Source of the DNA: Streptomyces sp. NBC_01439
GTDB taxonomy: Bacteria > Actinomycetota > Actinomycetes > Streptomycetales > Streptomycetaceae
DNA length: 64,000 nucleotides
Assembly (NCBI RefSeq): GCF_036227605.1
Contig: NZ_CP109487.1
Coordinates: 1,612,001-1,676,000 of the forward strand
Reading direction: 5' to 3'
The notes beneath the pieces are model-generated. The model was not told where the DNA came from, made no database searches, and saw only the letters and a program-made list of their open reading frames with translations. The position numbers were made by a program, and so were the translations under genes. Below, piece after piece: positions 22,201 to 30,278 of the stretch; within the stretch, counting starts at the first letter, position 1, and every line of letters starts with the position of its first letter.

Positions 22201-25200
22201 GCCGCTGAAGGCCGACGGCTCGCTGGCCGAGGTCACCCCGGTCGCCACCGGCATCGTCCATCGGGCCGAACCGGCGACCCGGCCGTCGGTCCTCGATCCG
22301 GTCCGCGCCGCGGTCCGCGCCGAACAGGCGGAGCGCGCCGAACCGTACGCCTCGGACTACCTGGACTCCGTGGACGCCTACGGGCGCCGCCTCGTCCGTA
22401 GTGTGCTGTCCTCGGCCGGGTTGCTGACCGGGGCGGGGCTTCCGGCCTCCACCGCGACGAATTCCCGGCAGCGGCTGTACGAGGCCCTGCTCGCCACAGT
22501 GAACGGCGAGATCCCGCAAGGCGCCGCGAACAGCGATGAGTTGTCACGGCTGCGTGCCGAACTGGCTAACCGCTTCCCGCACTCAGTCCCGGTGCTGGAG
22601 CTGTTGGACGACTGCGCGGCGGCGCTGCCCGCCGTACTGACGGGTACCCGGCGTGGGCTGGAAGTCCTCTTCCCCGGCGGGTCGGACCACCGCGTCGCCG
22701 CCCTCTACCACGACGATCCACGCACGAGTCACTTCAACGCCCTGTGCGCCACGGCTGTCCGGACGGCCGTGAAGGCTCTCCTCGACGCCCGCGGGGCGGA
22801 TGCGCGGCGGCCGGTGAGCATTCTGGAGATCGGCGCCGGCACGGGAGGCACGACGCGGCCCGTCCTCGACGCGCTCGACGGGTTCGGCAACGCCGTCGGG
22901 TACCACTGCACCGACCTCTCACCCACGCTGGTGGGCGCCGCCCGGCAGGGATTCGCCTCGGGGCGCCCCTATGTGGAGTGCCGGGTCCTGGACATCGCCG
23001 GGGACCTGGAATCGCAGGGCTTCGGTCCGACCGAGCGCTACGACCTCGTCCTGGCAACGAACGTGCTGCACGCGACCCCGGACATCCGCCGAACCCTGGC
23101 CAACGTGGCCGAGCTGATGAATCCCGGAGCCCTCCTTGTCCTCAATGAGGCCACCCGGGTACTCGACAGCATCACCCCGGTCTTCGGGCTCACGGACGGC
23201 TGGTGGCTCGCCGAGGACCCTCAGCTGCGGCTGCCGCACGCACCGTTGATCGGCGCGGGCGGCTGGCAGGCCCTCCTGATCGAGGCGGGGATGTCCGCGG
23301 TGACCAGGCACGGGGTCCCGGGCTGGACCGACGAACAGGCCGGCCAGCACGTATTCGTGGCCGAGCGCGGCACCTGGCGCACGACCGTGCAGGCCACTTC
23401 GGCCATCCCCGCCGCCTCGGCCCCCGCCACCCTGCCCCCCACCGCCCTGGCCGGCACTCCGTCGCAGACCGGCGCCCGGGCCGCCGTACTCGAGAGCGCC
23501 ACGGGTGACCAGCCGCTGTTCACACGAACGGTGGAGCACCTCACCGCCCTCTACGCCGACCTCCTGCGGCTGCCCCCGGCCGAACTGGATCCGGCGACGC
23601 CGCTCTCCGCGTACGGCACCGACTCCCTCACCACCATGGAGGCGGCAGAGCGCCTGGAACGCGATCTCGGCCCCGTCCCCCCGGAGGCACTCTCCACGGG
23701 GGACTCCGTGGAAGGCATGGCCCGGCAGCTCATCGACCGCAGCGGCGCCGCACTGGCTGATCTCCTGCTGCCCGGCCGCGAGCAGGCTGCCCGGCCGCAA
23801 GACCCGGTCACCCGGCCCCAGGCGGTCCCGGAGGTGGAGCCCATCGCAATCGTCGGCATGGCAGGCCGGTACCCCGCGGCCGAGGACCTGGAGGCCTTCT
23901 GGGCACGCCTGCTCGCCGGCGCCAGTGCCGTGACGGAGGTCCCCGCGGATCGCTGGCCGCTGGCCGACCACCACGATCCGTCAGGCAGCGCCCCCGGCCG
24001 CAGCTACCACCGGTGGGGGGCCTTCCTGGACGGCGTGGACCGGTTCGATCCCCTGCTGTTCCGGATCTCCCCCCGGGAGGCGGAACGGATGGATCCCGCC
24101 CAGCGCCTCTTCCTGGAAACCGCCTGGGAGGCTCTGGAGGACGCCGGCTGGCCGCCGTCCCGGCTGCGCGCCGCGCACGGCGGCCACGGGCCCCGCGTCG
24201 GCGTGTTCGTCGGTGTGATGCACGGCCAGTACCAGCTGCTCGCCGCCGAGCAGTGGGGACGCGGACACCGTGTCCAGGCCAACTCATCCGCCTGGTCGAT
24301 CGCCAATCGCGTCTCGCACTGCTTCGGCCTCACCGGGCCGAGCATGGCCGTCGACACCGCGTGCTCGTCCGCACTCACCGCACTGCACCTGGCCGTTCAG
24401 AGCCTGCGCAGCGGCGAATGCTCGGCGGCGCTCGCCGGCGGGGTGAACGTCATCCTGCACCCGAGTCACCACCTCGACCTGTCCACGGCGAAGATGCTGT
24501 CGCGCGACGGCCGCGCGCGTGCCTTCGACACCGCGGCCGACGGCATGGTCACCGGCGAAGGGGTCGGTGCCGTCCTGCTCAAGCGGCTCTCCGACGCCCT
24601 ACGCGACGGCGACCGCATCCACGCCTGTGTCCTGGGATCGGCGGTCAACGCGGACGGTCCGACCGAAGGGTTCGCCGTACCGAGCGTCGATGCCCAGGTC
24701 GCACTCGTTCAGGAAGCCCTCCGGTCCGCCGGGGCGGACGCGGACTCGATCCAGTACGTGGAGGCCCAGGCGACGGGGTCCCCCGTCGGTGACACCGTCG
24801 AACTGGCCGCGCTGCGCCGGGCCTACGATCTGGGCGGTGCCCGGCGCGAGCTGGTGATCGGTTCCCTCAAACCCGGCACCGGCCACCTGGAGGCGGCCTC
24901 GGGCGTCGCCCAGCTGACCAAGGTGCTGCTACAGATGCGGCACGGGACGCTGGCCCCCACCATCGGCGAGGGCGGCCCGGCCACCGCCGACGGATTCCGG
25001 ATCGTCCGGGAACCGGCGGCGTGGCAGAGCGGTCCCGGGAATGCCCGCCGCAGGGCGGCCGTCAGCTCGTTCGGCGCGGGCGGGGCCAACGCCCACGTGG
25101 TCCTGGAGGAAGCACCCGCGCCCACCCGGTCGACGGATGCCGGCACCGGCCCCCAGCTGCTCGTCCTGTCCGCGCGGCGACCCGACCGGCTGCGTGAGCA

Positions 25201-28200
25201 CGCCCGCCGCACGGCCGCCTTCCTGCGGACCCGCGAGGCCGAGCTCGCCCTCGCCGATGTCGCCCACACCCTCCGGGCCGGCCGCGAACCGCTCGCCACC
25301 CGGCTGGCGGCCGTCGTGGACAGCCTCGCCGAGGCCGCGGACGTGCTCGACTCCTACGCCCAGGGCCGCCCCGACGCCCGGTTGGCGACCGGCACCGCAC
25401 CCGGCACGCCGCGTACGGACCTGCCCGCCCGGCCGGCTCCCCAGGGACCTGGCAGCCGAGCGGAGCTGGCGGCCCTGGGCCGGGCCTGGGCCGAGGGGGA
25501 GCCCGTCGACTGGGCGCCCCTGCACGCCGACGGCGCCCGGCGCATCGTCGCGCTGCCCCACTATCCCTTCGCCCGCGACCGGTACTGGCTCCCGGTCGAG
25601 CCGCCGGCCGACACACCCGACGCCCCGTCCGGGGCGTCGCCGGACCACCAGGAGGAAACCTCTGTGACCCAGCCGGACCCGGCCGCCCAGGCCACCGCAG
25701 CCGGGCTCACCACCAGCCGCCCGAGCCCGCCGGCGCCGGAGCGGCAGACGCGGACCGAGAGCGTGGTGACTGCGGCGATCTGCGAACTGCTGCACCTCGC
25801 GCCCGCCGACATCGACCTCGGCGACCATCTCAGCGACTTCGGATTCGACTCGGTCACGATGGTGCAGCTCGCCGACCGGCTCTCGGCGGATCTCGCCACA
25901 CCCGTCAGTCCCACCGCCCTCTACGGGTGCGCCGACGTGGCCGCCCTGATCGCAGAACTGGACCGCGAGGAGGTACGGGCGACGACGGCACGTTCCGAGA
26001 CCGCACCGCCGGTCTCCGGCGAGCCCACCTCACCGGAGCCCTCAACAGAGCCGGCCCCTGCCTCGCCTCCGCTCCCGGTCCCGGCCGCCATGCGGTCAGC
26101 CGCACCCGGTCGGCCGACCGCGTTCACGGACCAGGCCGAGCCGATCGCCGTCGTGGGCATGGCCGGCATGTTCCCCGGCTCCCCCGACCTGGACAGCTTC
26201 TGGAGCCATCTCGCGCAGGGCCACGACCTCATCACCCGGGCCCCGTCCGAACGATTCCCCGGCAACGACGGCACGGCGCCGTACTGGGGAGGCTTCCTCG
26301 ACGGCGTGGACCTGTTCGACGCCGACTTCTTCCGGATCACCCCGCGCGAGGCGCGTGTGATGGACCCGCAGCACCGGCTCTTCCTGCAGACCGTGTGGTC
26401 CGCGGTCGAGGAGGCGGGTTACGACCCGGCCGACCTGGCGGGCAGCTCCTGCGGCCTCTACGTGGGCGTGGCCTCGTCGGAGTACGGCGAACTCGCCCGC
26501 GAGCGCGGCGCCGACATCGACGGCCAGCTGATGACCGGCAACGACCACAGCGTCCTCGCCAACCGGATCTCGTTCCTGCTCGACCTCCACGGCCCCAGCG
26601 AACCGGTGGACACCGCCTGCTCCAGCTCGCTGGTGGCGATCCACCGGGCCGTGCGGGCCATCCAGACCGGCGAGTGCGATCTCGCCATCGCCGGCGGCGT
26701 CAACGTCATCCTCGGCGCGACCGGCTTCGAGGCCTTCACCCGCTCCGGCATGCTCGCGGCCGACGGCCGCTGCAAGTCCTTCGACCACCGCGCCGACGGC
26801 TACGTACGGGGCGAGGGTGTGGGCGCGGTGCTGCTCAAGCCGCTCGGCCGGGCCCAGGCCGACGGGGACCACATCCACGCCCTGATCACCGGCACGGCCA
26901 CGAACCACGGAGGCCGCTCAGCATCGCTCACCGCGCCCAACCCGGCCGCCCAGGCCGCGGTGATCGCCAAGGCTCAGGAACGGGCCGGAGTGCGCCCGCA
27001 GGACATCTCCTACGTCGAAGCGCACGGCACCGGCACCGCTCTGGGCGACCCCATCGAGTTCACGGGCCTGTGCACCGCCTTCGGTTCACCGGAATCCGGT
27101 CCTGTCCAGTACTGCGGGCTGGGCGCGGTCAAGACCAACATCGGGCACCTGGAGACGGCGGCGGGCATCGCCGGCGTCATCAAGGTGATCCTCGGACTGC
27201 GCCACCGGATGCTCCCGCCCACCCTCCACGTGGAGCGCGTCAACCCGCTGATCGAGCCGTCGGGTTCGCCGTTCTACCTGGTCGGGCAAGCCCGGCCGTG
27301 GGACCGGCCTGCGGCCGGCGGGGCCACCGGGGAGCCGCAGCCGCGCCGGGCCGGCGTCAGTTCGTTCGGGTTCGGCGGGATGAACGCGCACGTGATCGTC
27401 GAGGAGCCTCCCGTGACCGCGCCCCCGACGCGGATGGCGGACGGACCGCAGCTTTTCGTCCTCAGCGCCCGCGACCAGGACCGGCTGCGCGCCTCGGCCC
27501 AGCGGCTGCTGGACCACCTGCGGCGCCTGGAACGGGAGGGCGGCCTGCCCACGACTTCCCCGGCGGACACCGCGTACACCCTCCAGGCCGGCCGCCGCGC
27601 CCTGCCCGCCCGGGTGGCCGTGGTCGCGGAGAGCCTCGGGGAACTCTCCCAGGCATTGGCGGCGTATCTGAACGGTGACGGTGACCCGCGCGTGCGCACC
27701 GCGCGCATCGGCGGGGCCCCGGAGGCAGTCGCTCACGGAGACGAGGAACTCGCCCACGCCATGGACCGCGCCCGCGGCGGCGACCCGGTACGGCTCGCCG
27801 CCCTGTGGGCCGACGGCGCATCCGTCGACTGGGCCGCCCTGCACGAAGGCAACCGCAGGCACCGCACCTCGCTGCCCGGCTACCCGTTCGCGCCCGAGAG
27901 CCACTGGCTTCCCGGGCCGGCGCGTCCCGCCGCTGCGACACCGACGGTCGAGGCCCCGGCCCAGGCCTCTCCGGTGACGGCCGCCACCCCCGTACTCCCC
28001 CGGCCGCGGCCCTCTGCCGCAGCCCCCGTCCCGGGACTCCTCGCCGAAATGGTGCAGGCTCCGTCCTCGGCTTCTGCGGCGGCAGCCGTCGCGCCGCGCG
28101 CCCCCGAGCGCGCCCGACCCGCGCCGTCGGTTTCCACGGCCTCGTCCGTCACGGCGCCGACGCAGTCCGGCGGCTCCGCGGGCGAGCTCCGCCACCACGT

Positions 28201-30271
28201 CTGCGAGGCCGTCGCCGACGGCATCGGCATCCGCACGGAACAGGTGGAACCCGCAAGGGAGTTCGCCGCCTACGGTGTCGACTCGATCGGCGCGATGCGG
28301 ATCATGCAGCGGATCCAAGCCCGTTACGGGGACCACATCCCGATGGCAGCGATCCTGGAGCACCCGAGCGTCGACCGCCTCACCGCGCACCTCGACGAGA
28401 ACTACGTGCTGCCGGACACGGTCCCGGACGGCGCACCGGACAGCACCACCCCACCGGTCCCACCGCGCACGGCATTCGCCCCGGCCCCGCGGCTGCTGCC
28501 CTTCACCCAGGAGGACCAGACCACCGGCACGCCCGCCTACTGCCTGTTCGGCGACACCGGCGAGCTGACCTGGCTCACCCACCTGTGCGACCACCTCGCC
28601 GAGGGCGGCCCCGTCCTCGGCCTGGAGGCCCCCGGGTTCGCCGACGGCATCGAACCGACGAGCGCCGGGGTCACGGAGCTCGCGCAGGCGTGCGCCTCCG
28701 TCATCGCGGAGCGGCACGAGGGCGGACCGTGCCGCGTCGTCGGCCACGGCCTGGCCGGCCTGGTCGCGGCGGAGACCGTACGCACCCTCGCGGAGCGCGG
28801 CGTGGAAGTGGCCGAACTGCTACTGCTCGGCACGCCCGAACCGGGCGGCGACCGCCCCGCCGAGACGCCCGCCGCCGGTGTGGACGCGGTCGCCGCGCAG
28901 TTCGCCGCGGCCTGGGGAGCCGACCGGCCAGTCCCCTCTCACGCGGAACAGGACACCGATGCCCGGGTCTCGGCCGCCGCCCGGCTGCTCCAGGCGCATG
29001 CGCCCATGCCCGCCCCCGCCTTGCAGCGCTGGTTGCTGACGGCGGCGCGGTGGCGGACGGCCCTGGCACGGGCTGCGACCGAGTACCGGTCGCGGCCGGT
29101 CACCGGTGCGGGGGAAACCCGCGTGATCCGGGCGGTGCGCGGAGCCGACGCCCCACTGGGGGACTTCGGCCGGTGGATCGCGCCGCCACCGGTCATCCAC
29201 GAACTCGACAGCGAGGAGTGGCTGCTGACCTCATCGGACACGGTGCAGCTGATCGCCGACGCACGGAACACCGGCCAGGCCGCTGACGAGACGGCCGAGC
29301 CTTCCTCCCCGATGGTGTTCATCAACCGGCACGGAAACGGCCGGCGTTCCGTCTGGGCACACAACCTCTACGGCGAGGTCAGCTACGCCATCTACCTCTC
29401 GCGGCACCTCGGCATGGGCAAGCCCGTCTTCGGCTTGGAGCAGCTCGGCGGGGCATCCTGCGAGACCGAACCCCGGGCGTACACCTCGGTCGAGGACATG
29501 GCCTCGCACTACGTCGCGGAGCTCCGCAGCCGCTTCCCCGGCGAGCCGTACCTGCTGGGCGGCTGCTCCTTCGGCGGCGTCCTCGCGTACGAAATGGCCC
29601 GCCAACTGCAGGACGCGGGCGAGGAGGTCGCGCACCTGATCGCCATCGACCCGATCATGCCGGGCACCGATGCGTGGGACGGCGTCGACTGGGGCACGGT
29701 CACCGCGGTCGAGGCCGAGGCCTTCTCCCTGGTCATGCTCGGCAACGCCATGTGCCAGCGCTGGGGTGTGACCGAGCAGATCAACCTCTCGGCCCTCACC
29801 GGCCTCGGCCTCGACGAACAACTGGGGCTCGTCGCCCGGCACATCCACGACCTCGCTCCGGCCCGGCCCGACGAGGAGACGATCAAACGGCAGATCCTGG
29901 TCCGTCATGAGCTGATGCTCCGCAACGGCGACCTGCTGCAGGAGTACCGGCCCAAGCCTCTGCTCGCCCCCGTGCCCACCACCCTCTTCCACGCCACCCA
30001 GGGCTTCCTGGCCGAGGGCAACGACAACGACCTGCCGGCCGTGCCCCGTACGAGCAAGGACAAGTCGAACGGGTTCGCCGGCTTCGTCGGGGACCGGATC
30101 GTCATCCACGAAATGCGGGCGGACCACCACACGATCGCCCACAACGAAAACCTCGCGCGGATCGCGGGGATGCTGTCGCCGCTGCTGGAAGGGGGCGGGT
30201 TCCCCGTCAGCCTCTTCCCCGCGTCGCTCTACCCCTCGAGCCCCAATGGCACCAGGCAGCAGGGCAGGTAA
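16256..30271 (+). CDS. trans-AT type I polyketide synthase with chain release: KR-ACP-KS-DH-KR-cMT-ACP-KS0-ACP-KS-ACP-TE-like-TE
   Basis: The GTG start is set by the 4-bp GTGA overlap with the previous stop, giving about 4671 residues. The N-terminus (RRQILEQVRRGELSVADATARLG) looks like a docking helix. Then: KR (255-440), ACP (540-610, GIDSV), KS (650-1090, Cys830), DH (1255-1530, DHLVGGRPVLAG; the motif Pro is Ala), KR (1760-1960), C-methyltransferase (2010-2380, LEIGAGTGGTT), ACP (2420-2490, GTDSL), KS (2527-2960, Cys2703 but Gln2838 where HGTGT has His), ACP (3165-3235, GFDSV), KS (3290-3730, Cys3455, intact), ACP (3978-4050, GVDSI), a thioesterase-like domain without nucleophile (4080-4330, Gly4165) and an intact thioesterase (4350-4660, GCSFG, Ser4438). 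No AT. The terminal TE marks this as the last assembly-line protein, releasing the chain by hydrolysis or cyclisation. Confidence 0.95.
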   Translation: MNPNVSRRQILEQVRRGELSVADATARLGVASPGPVPESGETVWFQPVWERTGGPIPRTTGAALPALVVLDTTADAALSVPLPIDTITVRAVPGSAWTQDSERQYRIGVDEDTGWARLWEELAARDLMPQRVVVVTAAAPEHSLDAVYPLVRTLILRRQDDRPAVACLAVGPHREQSADALGGFCAVAAREDRRLHLVGLTVGAAEADPVGLALTELAQTPPASAQVRYDGASRWTRTLAEVGLPLTAGTEELPHHGVYVLTGGAGGIGMRIGELLAERTGARLVLMGRSEPDAARRAAFARIENLGGRVHYVRGDVTRAENVAAAVALARAEYGPVTGALHLAGVNEDAYVVNKPAGAHRKVLDPKLVGARNLDEATRNEPLRLFALFSSMSAYLGHPGQGDYAAAGRALGGFAAHRAGLVRSGERSGATVSVGWPLWAGGGMTLSENDRLATETLQGMTAMPAETGLAALVAALRSGLPELLVVHGRPAVIRSFAAQRIGRGGAPRPGTPGDPVPHGPDATKDPAATATAPAITEAAQAFLLDLVGKLTRMPAGVLRADQEFSTLGIDSVMVKRLSVALEDRFGPMPVTLFFEHRTVADLARHLADHHPEALRDLAAPTPERKMAQPLGTRPSAPQAPPSPAAEPSVPADDPIAIVGIAGRYPGAADLDELWRALSEGRDCTGEIPADRWDKDRWFDAGDRRPGSSYGRWGGFLSGVSRFDSLHFGIAPREAERMDPAERLFLEVAWSAVEDAGYSRSRLHRLTRTEDGRHSVGVFVGTTGMAYELVAAEEWGKGNPVSAYSMEFSLANRLSYVLDVHGPSLVVDTACSASLTALHLACESLRHGECRMAVAGGAYLNLHPMKYAMLSEQRMISPDGVCRAFGEGSNGFVPGEGVGAVVLKPLSSALADGDQVHAVIRSTAISHGGKTNGYTVPSPKGHAAVIRTALRRAGVDPRTIGYVEAHGTGTELGDPIEIEGLSRAFGERTTDRQFCALGSVKTNIGHAEAAAGIAGLTKVVLQLRHRTLAPTLHSEPANPRIDFAGSPFRLQRTAEPWHPARQGLPLRAALSSFGAGGANAHAVVEEFTPRPQVLRTDSGGDHLILLSARTPEQLAAMAGRLAAHRGAALEDMAYTLQVGRDPLEHRLATVVRSLDDLRDRLSRFAAHGNAPGVLTGRSEPGTPRPEHPAAPAAPTGSGSLREQAERWVTGAEIDWDAAHPADRRPFIVSLPGYPFAGPSHWPATTAAPTPLPDGCEWPHAALGPRTETVDGTAFPVRLSAAHAVVADHLVGGRPVLAGVAQMELVRAAARTLTGRQVTRLTDVRWRSPLDMADAEATVLLAEAGDTVTARLVTDGPDGRTVRATLTAHLDDQPAGSAPTDLSAVVGRCAREESGEAFYANASERGLSYGPSYRLVRRLWRGEGEALAELAEQPEGAGTGWWLEPGVTDAALHVLHGAAPAWESPATLPASVDAVRLLAPTGRARWAHARLTSADTERGTVRCDVTLCDVEGRPLAEFTGFTAVRPGRASQVPYFRPVWRLSPLAAEQERADDAGRVLILTTGHDHGLGDALAARHAERAHRVDLTAVDAASAFGDLLSTEPAPGRIYFLGGVEQRRYTPTDLDHLEASQRQGALALFHLAQALAARRPRSTRLTVLTSDAQQVDEGMPVANPFAASLHGLTRTLARELSFLRTTCIDLAGDDLARCAQLGRWEELLDRIDAEPAGTPMSETALCDGVRLVKRLEPAELGEPAADRLPLRAGGRYLLVGGAGGLGQVIGEHLARTYGARLMLVGRRAADQLPCDLLDGLRRAGAEVEYHRADITEPEEIGAAVARMRERFGGVDGVIHTAFRLADRTLARMDEDTFRAALDPKVRGTVALCGALGTEQLDFLALFSSAIAHTGNPGQANYAAGSTFLAAYGRSMAGRLHWPVTVFDWGFWGEQGVVATEEHRKRLADWGIAPLSGAEGVLAFRASLAGRALQIAPLKADGSLAEVTPVATGIVHRAEPATRPSVLDPVRAAVRAEQAERAEPYASDYLDSVDAYGRRLVRSVLSSAGLLTGAGLPASTATNSRQRLYEALLATVNGEIPQGAANSDELSRLRAELANRFPHSVPVLELLDDCAAALPAVLTGTRRGLEVLFPGGSDHRVAALYHDDPRTSHFNALCATAVRTAVKALLDARGADARRPVSILEIGAGTGGTTRPVLDALDGFGNAVGYHCTDLSPTLVGAARQGFASGRPYVECRVLDIAGDLESQGFGPTERYDLVLATNVLHATPDIRRTLANVAELMNPGALLVLNEATRVLDSITPVFGLTDGWWLAEDPQLRLPHAPLIGAGGWQALLIEAGMSAVTRHGVPGWTDEQAGQHVFVAERGTWRTTVQATSAIPAASAPATLPPTALAGTPSQTGARAAVLESATGDQPLFTRTVEHLTALYADLLRLPPAELDPATPLSAYGTDSLTTMEAAERLERDLGPVPPEALSTGDSVEGMARQLIDRSGAALADLLLPGREQAARPQDPVTRPQAVPEVEPIAIVGMAGRYPAAEDLEAFWARLLAGASAVTEVPADRWPLADHHDPSGSAPGRSYHRWGAFLDGVDRFDPLLFRISPREAERMDPAQRLFLETAWEALEDAGWPPSRLRAAHGGHGPRVGVFVGVMHGQYQLLAAEQWGRGHRVQANSSAWSIANRVSHCFGLTGPSMAVDTACSSALTALHLAVQSLRSGECSAALAGGVNVILHPSHHLDLSTAKMLSRDGRARAFDTAADGMVTGEGVGAVLLKRLSDALRDGDRIHACVLGSAVNADGPTEGFAVPSVDAQVALVQEALRSAGADADSIQYVEAQATGSPVGDTVELAALRRAYDLGGARRELVIGSLKPGTGHLEAASGVAQLTKVLLQMRHGTLAPTIGEGGPATADGFRIVREPAAWQSGPGNARRRAAVSSFGAGGANAHVVLEEAPAPTRSTDAGTGPQLLVLSARRPDRLREHARRTAAFLRTREAELALADVAHTLRAGREPLATRLAAVVDSLAEAADVLDSYAQGRPDARLATGTAPGTPRTDLPARPAPQGPGSRAELAALGRAWAEGEPVDWAPLHADGARRIVALPHYPFARDRYWLPVEPPADTPDAPSGASPDHQEETSVTQPDPAAQATAAGLTTSRPSPPAPERQTRTESVVTAAICELLHLAPADIDLGDHLSDFGFDSVTMVQLADRLSADLATPVSPTALYGCADVAALIAELDREEVRATTARSETAPPVSGEPTSPEPSTEPAPASPPLPVPAAMRSAAPGRPTAFTDQAEPIAVVGMAGMFPGSPDLDSFWSHLAQGHDLITRAPSERFPGNDGTAPYWGGFLDGVDLFDADFFRITPREARVMDPQHRLFLQTVWSAVEEAGYDPADLAGSSCGLYVGVASSEYGELARERGADIDGQLMTGNDHSVLANRISFLLDLHGPSEPVDTACSSSLVAIHRAVRAIQTGECDLAIAGGVNVILGATGFEAFTRSGMLAADGRCKSFDHRADGYVRGEGVGAVLLKPLGRAQADGDHIHALITGTATNHGGRSASLTAPNPAAQAAVIAKAQERAGVRPQDISYVEAHGTGTALGDPIEFTGLCTAFGSPESGPVQYCGLGAVKTNIGHLETAAGIAGVIKVILGLRHRMLPPTLHVERVNPLIEPSGSPFYLVGQARPWDRPAAGGATGEPQPRRAGVSSFGFGGMNAHVIVEEPPVTAPPTRMADGPQLFVLSARDQDRLRASAQRLLDHLRRLEREGGLPTTSPADTAYTLQAGRRALPARVAVVAESLGELSQALAAYLNGDGDPRVRTARIGGAPEAVAHGDEELAHAMDRARGGDPVRLAALWADGASVDWAALHEGNRRHRTSLPGYPFAPESHWLPGPARPAAATPTVEAPAQASPVTAATPVLPRPRPSAAAPVPGLLAEMVQAPSSASAAAAVAPRAPERARPAPSVSTASSVTAPTQSGGSAGELRHHVCEAVADGIGIRTEQVEPAREFAAYGVDSIGAMRIMQRIQARYGDHIPMAAILEHPSVDRLTAHLDENYVLPDTVPDGAPDSTTPPVPPRTAFAPAPRLLPFTQEDQTTGTPAYCLFGDTGELTWLTHLCDHLAEGGPVLGLEAPGFADGIEPTSAGVTELAQACASVIAERHEGGPCRVVGHGLAGLVAAETVRTLAERGVEVAELLLLGTPEPGGDRPAETPAAGVDAVAAQFAAAWGADRPVPSHAEQDTDARVSAAARLLQAHAPMPAPALQRWLLTAARWRTALARAATEYRSRPVTGAGETRVIRAVRGADAPLGDFGRWIAPPPVIHELDSEEWLLTSSDTVQLIADARNTGQAADETAEPSSPMVFINRHGNGRRSVWAHNLYGEVSYAIYLSRHLGMGKPVFGLEQLGGASCETEPRAYTSVEDMASHYVAELRSRFPGEPYLLGGCSFGGVLAYEMARQLQDAGEEVAHLIAIDPIMPGTDAWDGVDWGTVTAVEAEAFSLVMLGNAMCQRWGVTEQINLSALTGLGLDEQLGLVARHIHDLAPARPDEETIKRQILVRHELMLRNGDLLQEYRPKPLLAPVPTTLFHATQGFLAEGNDNDLPAVPRTSKDKSNGFAGFVGDRIVIHEMRADHHTIAHNENLARIAGMLSPLLEGGGFPVSLFPASLYPSSPNGTRQQGR
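23836..25120 (+). other. non-elongating ketosynthase domain (KS0) within the third PKS
   Basis: The fold is complete, and the active-site cysteine (DTACSSAL) and second histidine (GTGHLEA) are present. The HGTGT-type motif instead reads EAQATGSPVGD, with a CAG codon at 24767-24769 where a histidine codon is expected. That histidine is required for decarboxylative condensation, so this domain should transfer the chain to the following ACP without extending it. This is known for KS0 domains of trans-AT systems; its effect here is inferred. Confidence 0.85.
28490..29260 (+). other. degenerate first thioesterase domain in a tandem TE pair
   Basis: The alpha/beta-hydrolase thioesterase pattern is recognisable directly after the last ACP, but the nucleophile elbow reads GHGLAG, with Gly4165 where the GxSxG serine should be. 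The second domain (29310-30230) keeps GCSFG. The first domain may act as a structural, docking or gatekeeping unit; this is inference. Confidence 0.75.
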
Positions 30272-30278
30272 GGAAGCC

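Noticed and set aside
18752..22519. Open frame of 1255 codons on the minus strand
   Set aside because: Same reason: antisense shadow of the third PKS gene, with Gly/Arg-rich translation without motifs.
1..30271. Possible AT domain hidden in the post-KS regions
   Set aside because: No GHSxG malonyl-transferase motif or AT-sized region was found in any module; post-KS regions are linkers or KR structural subdomains.
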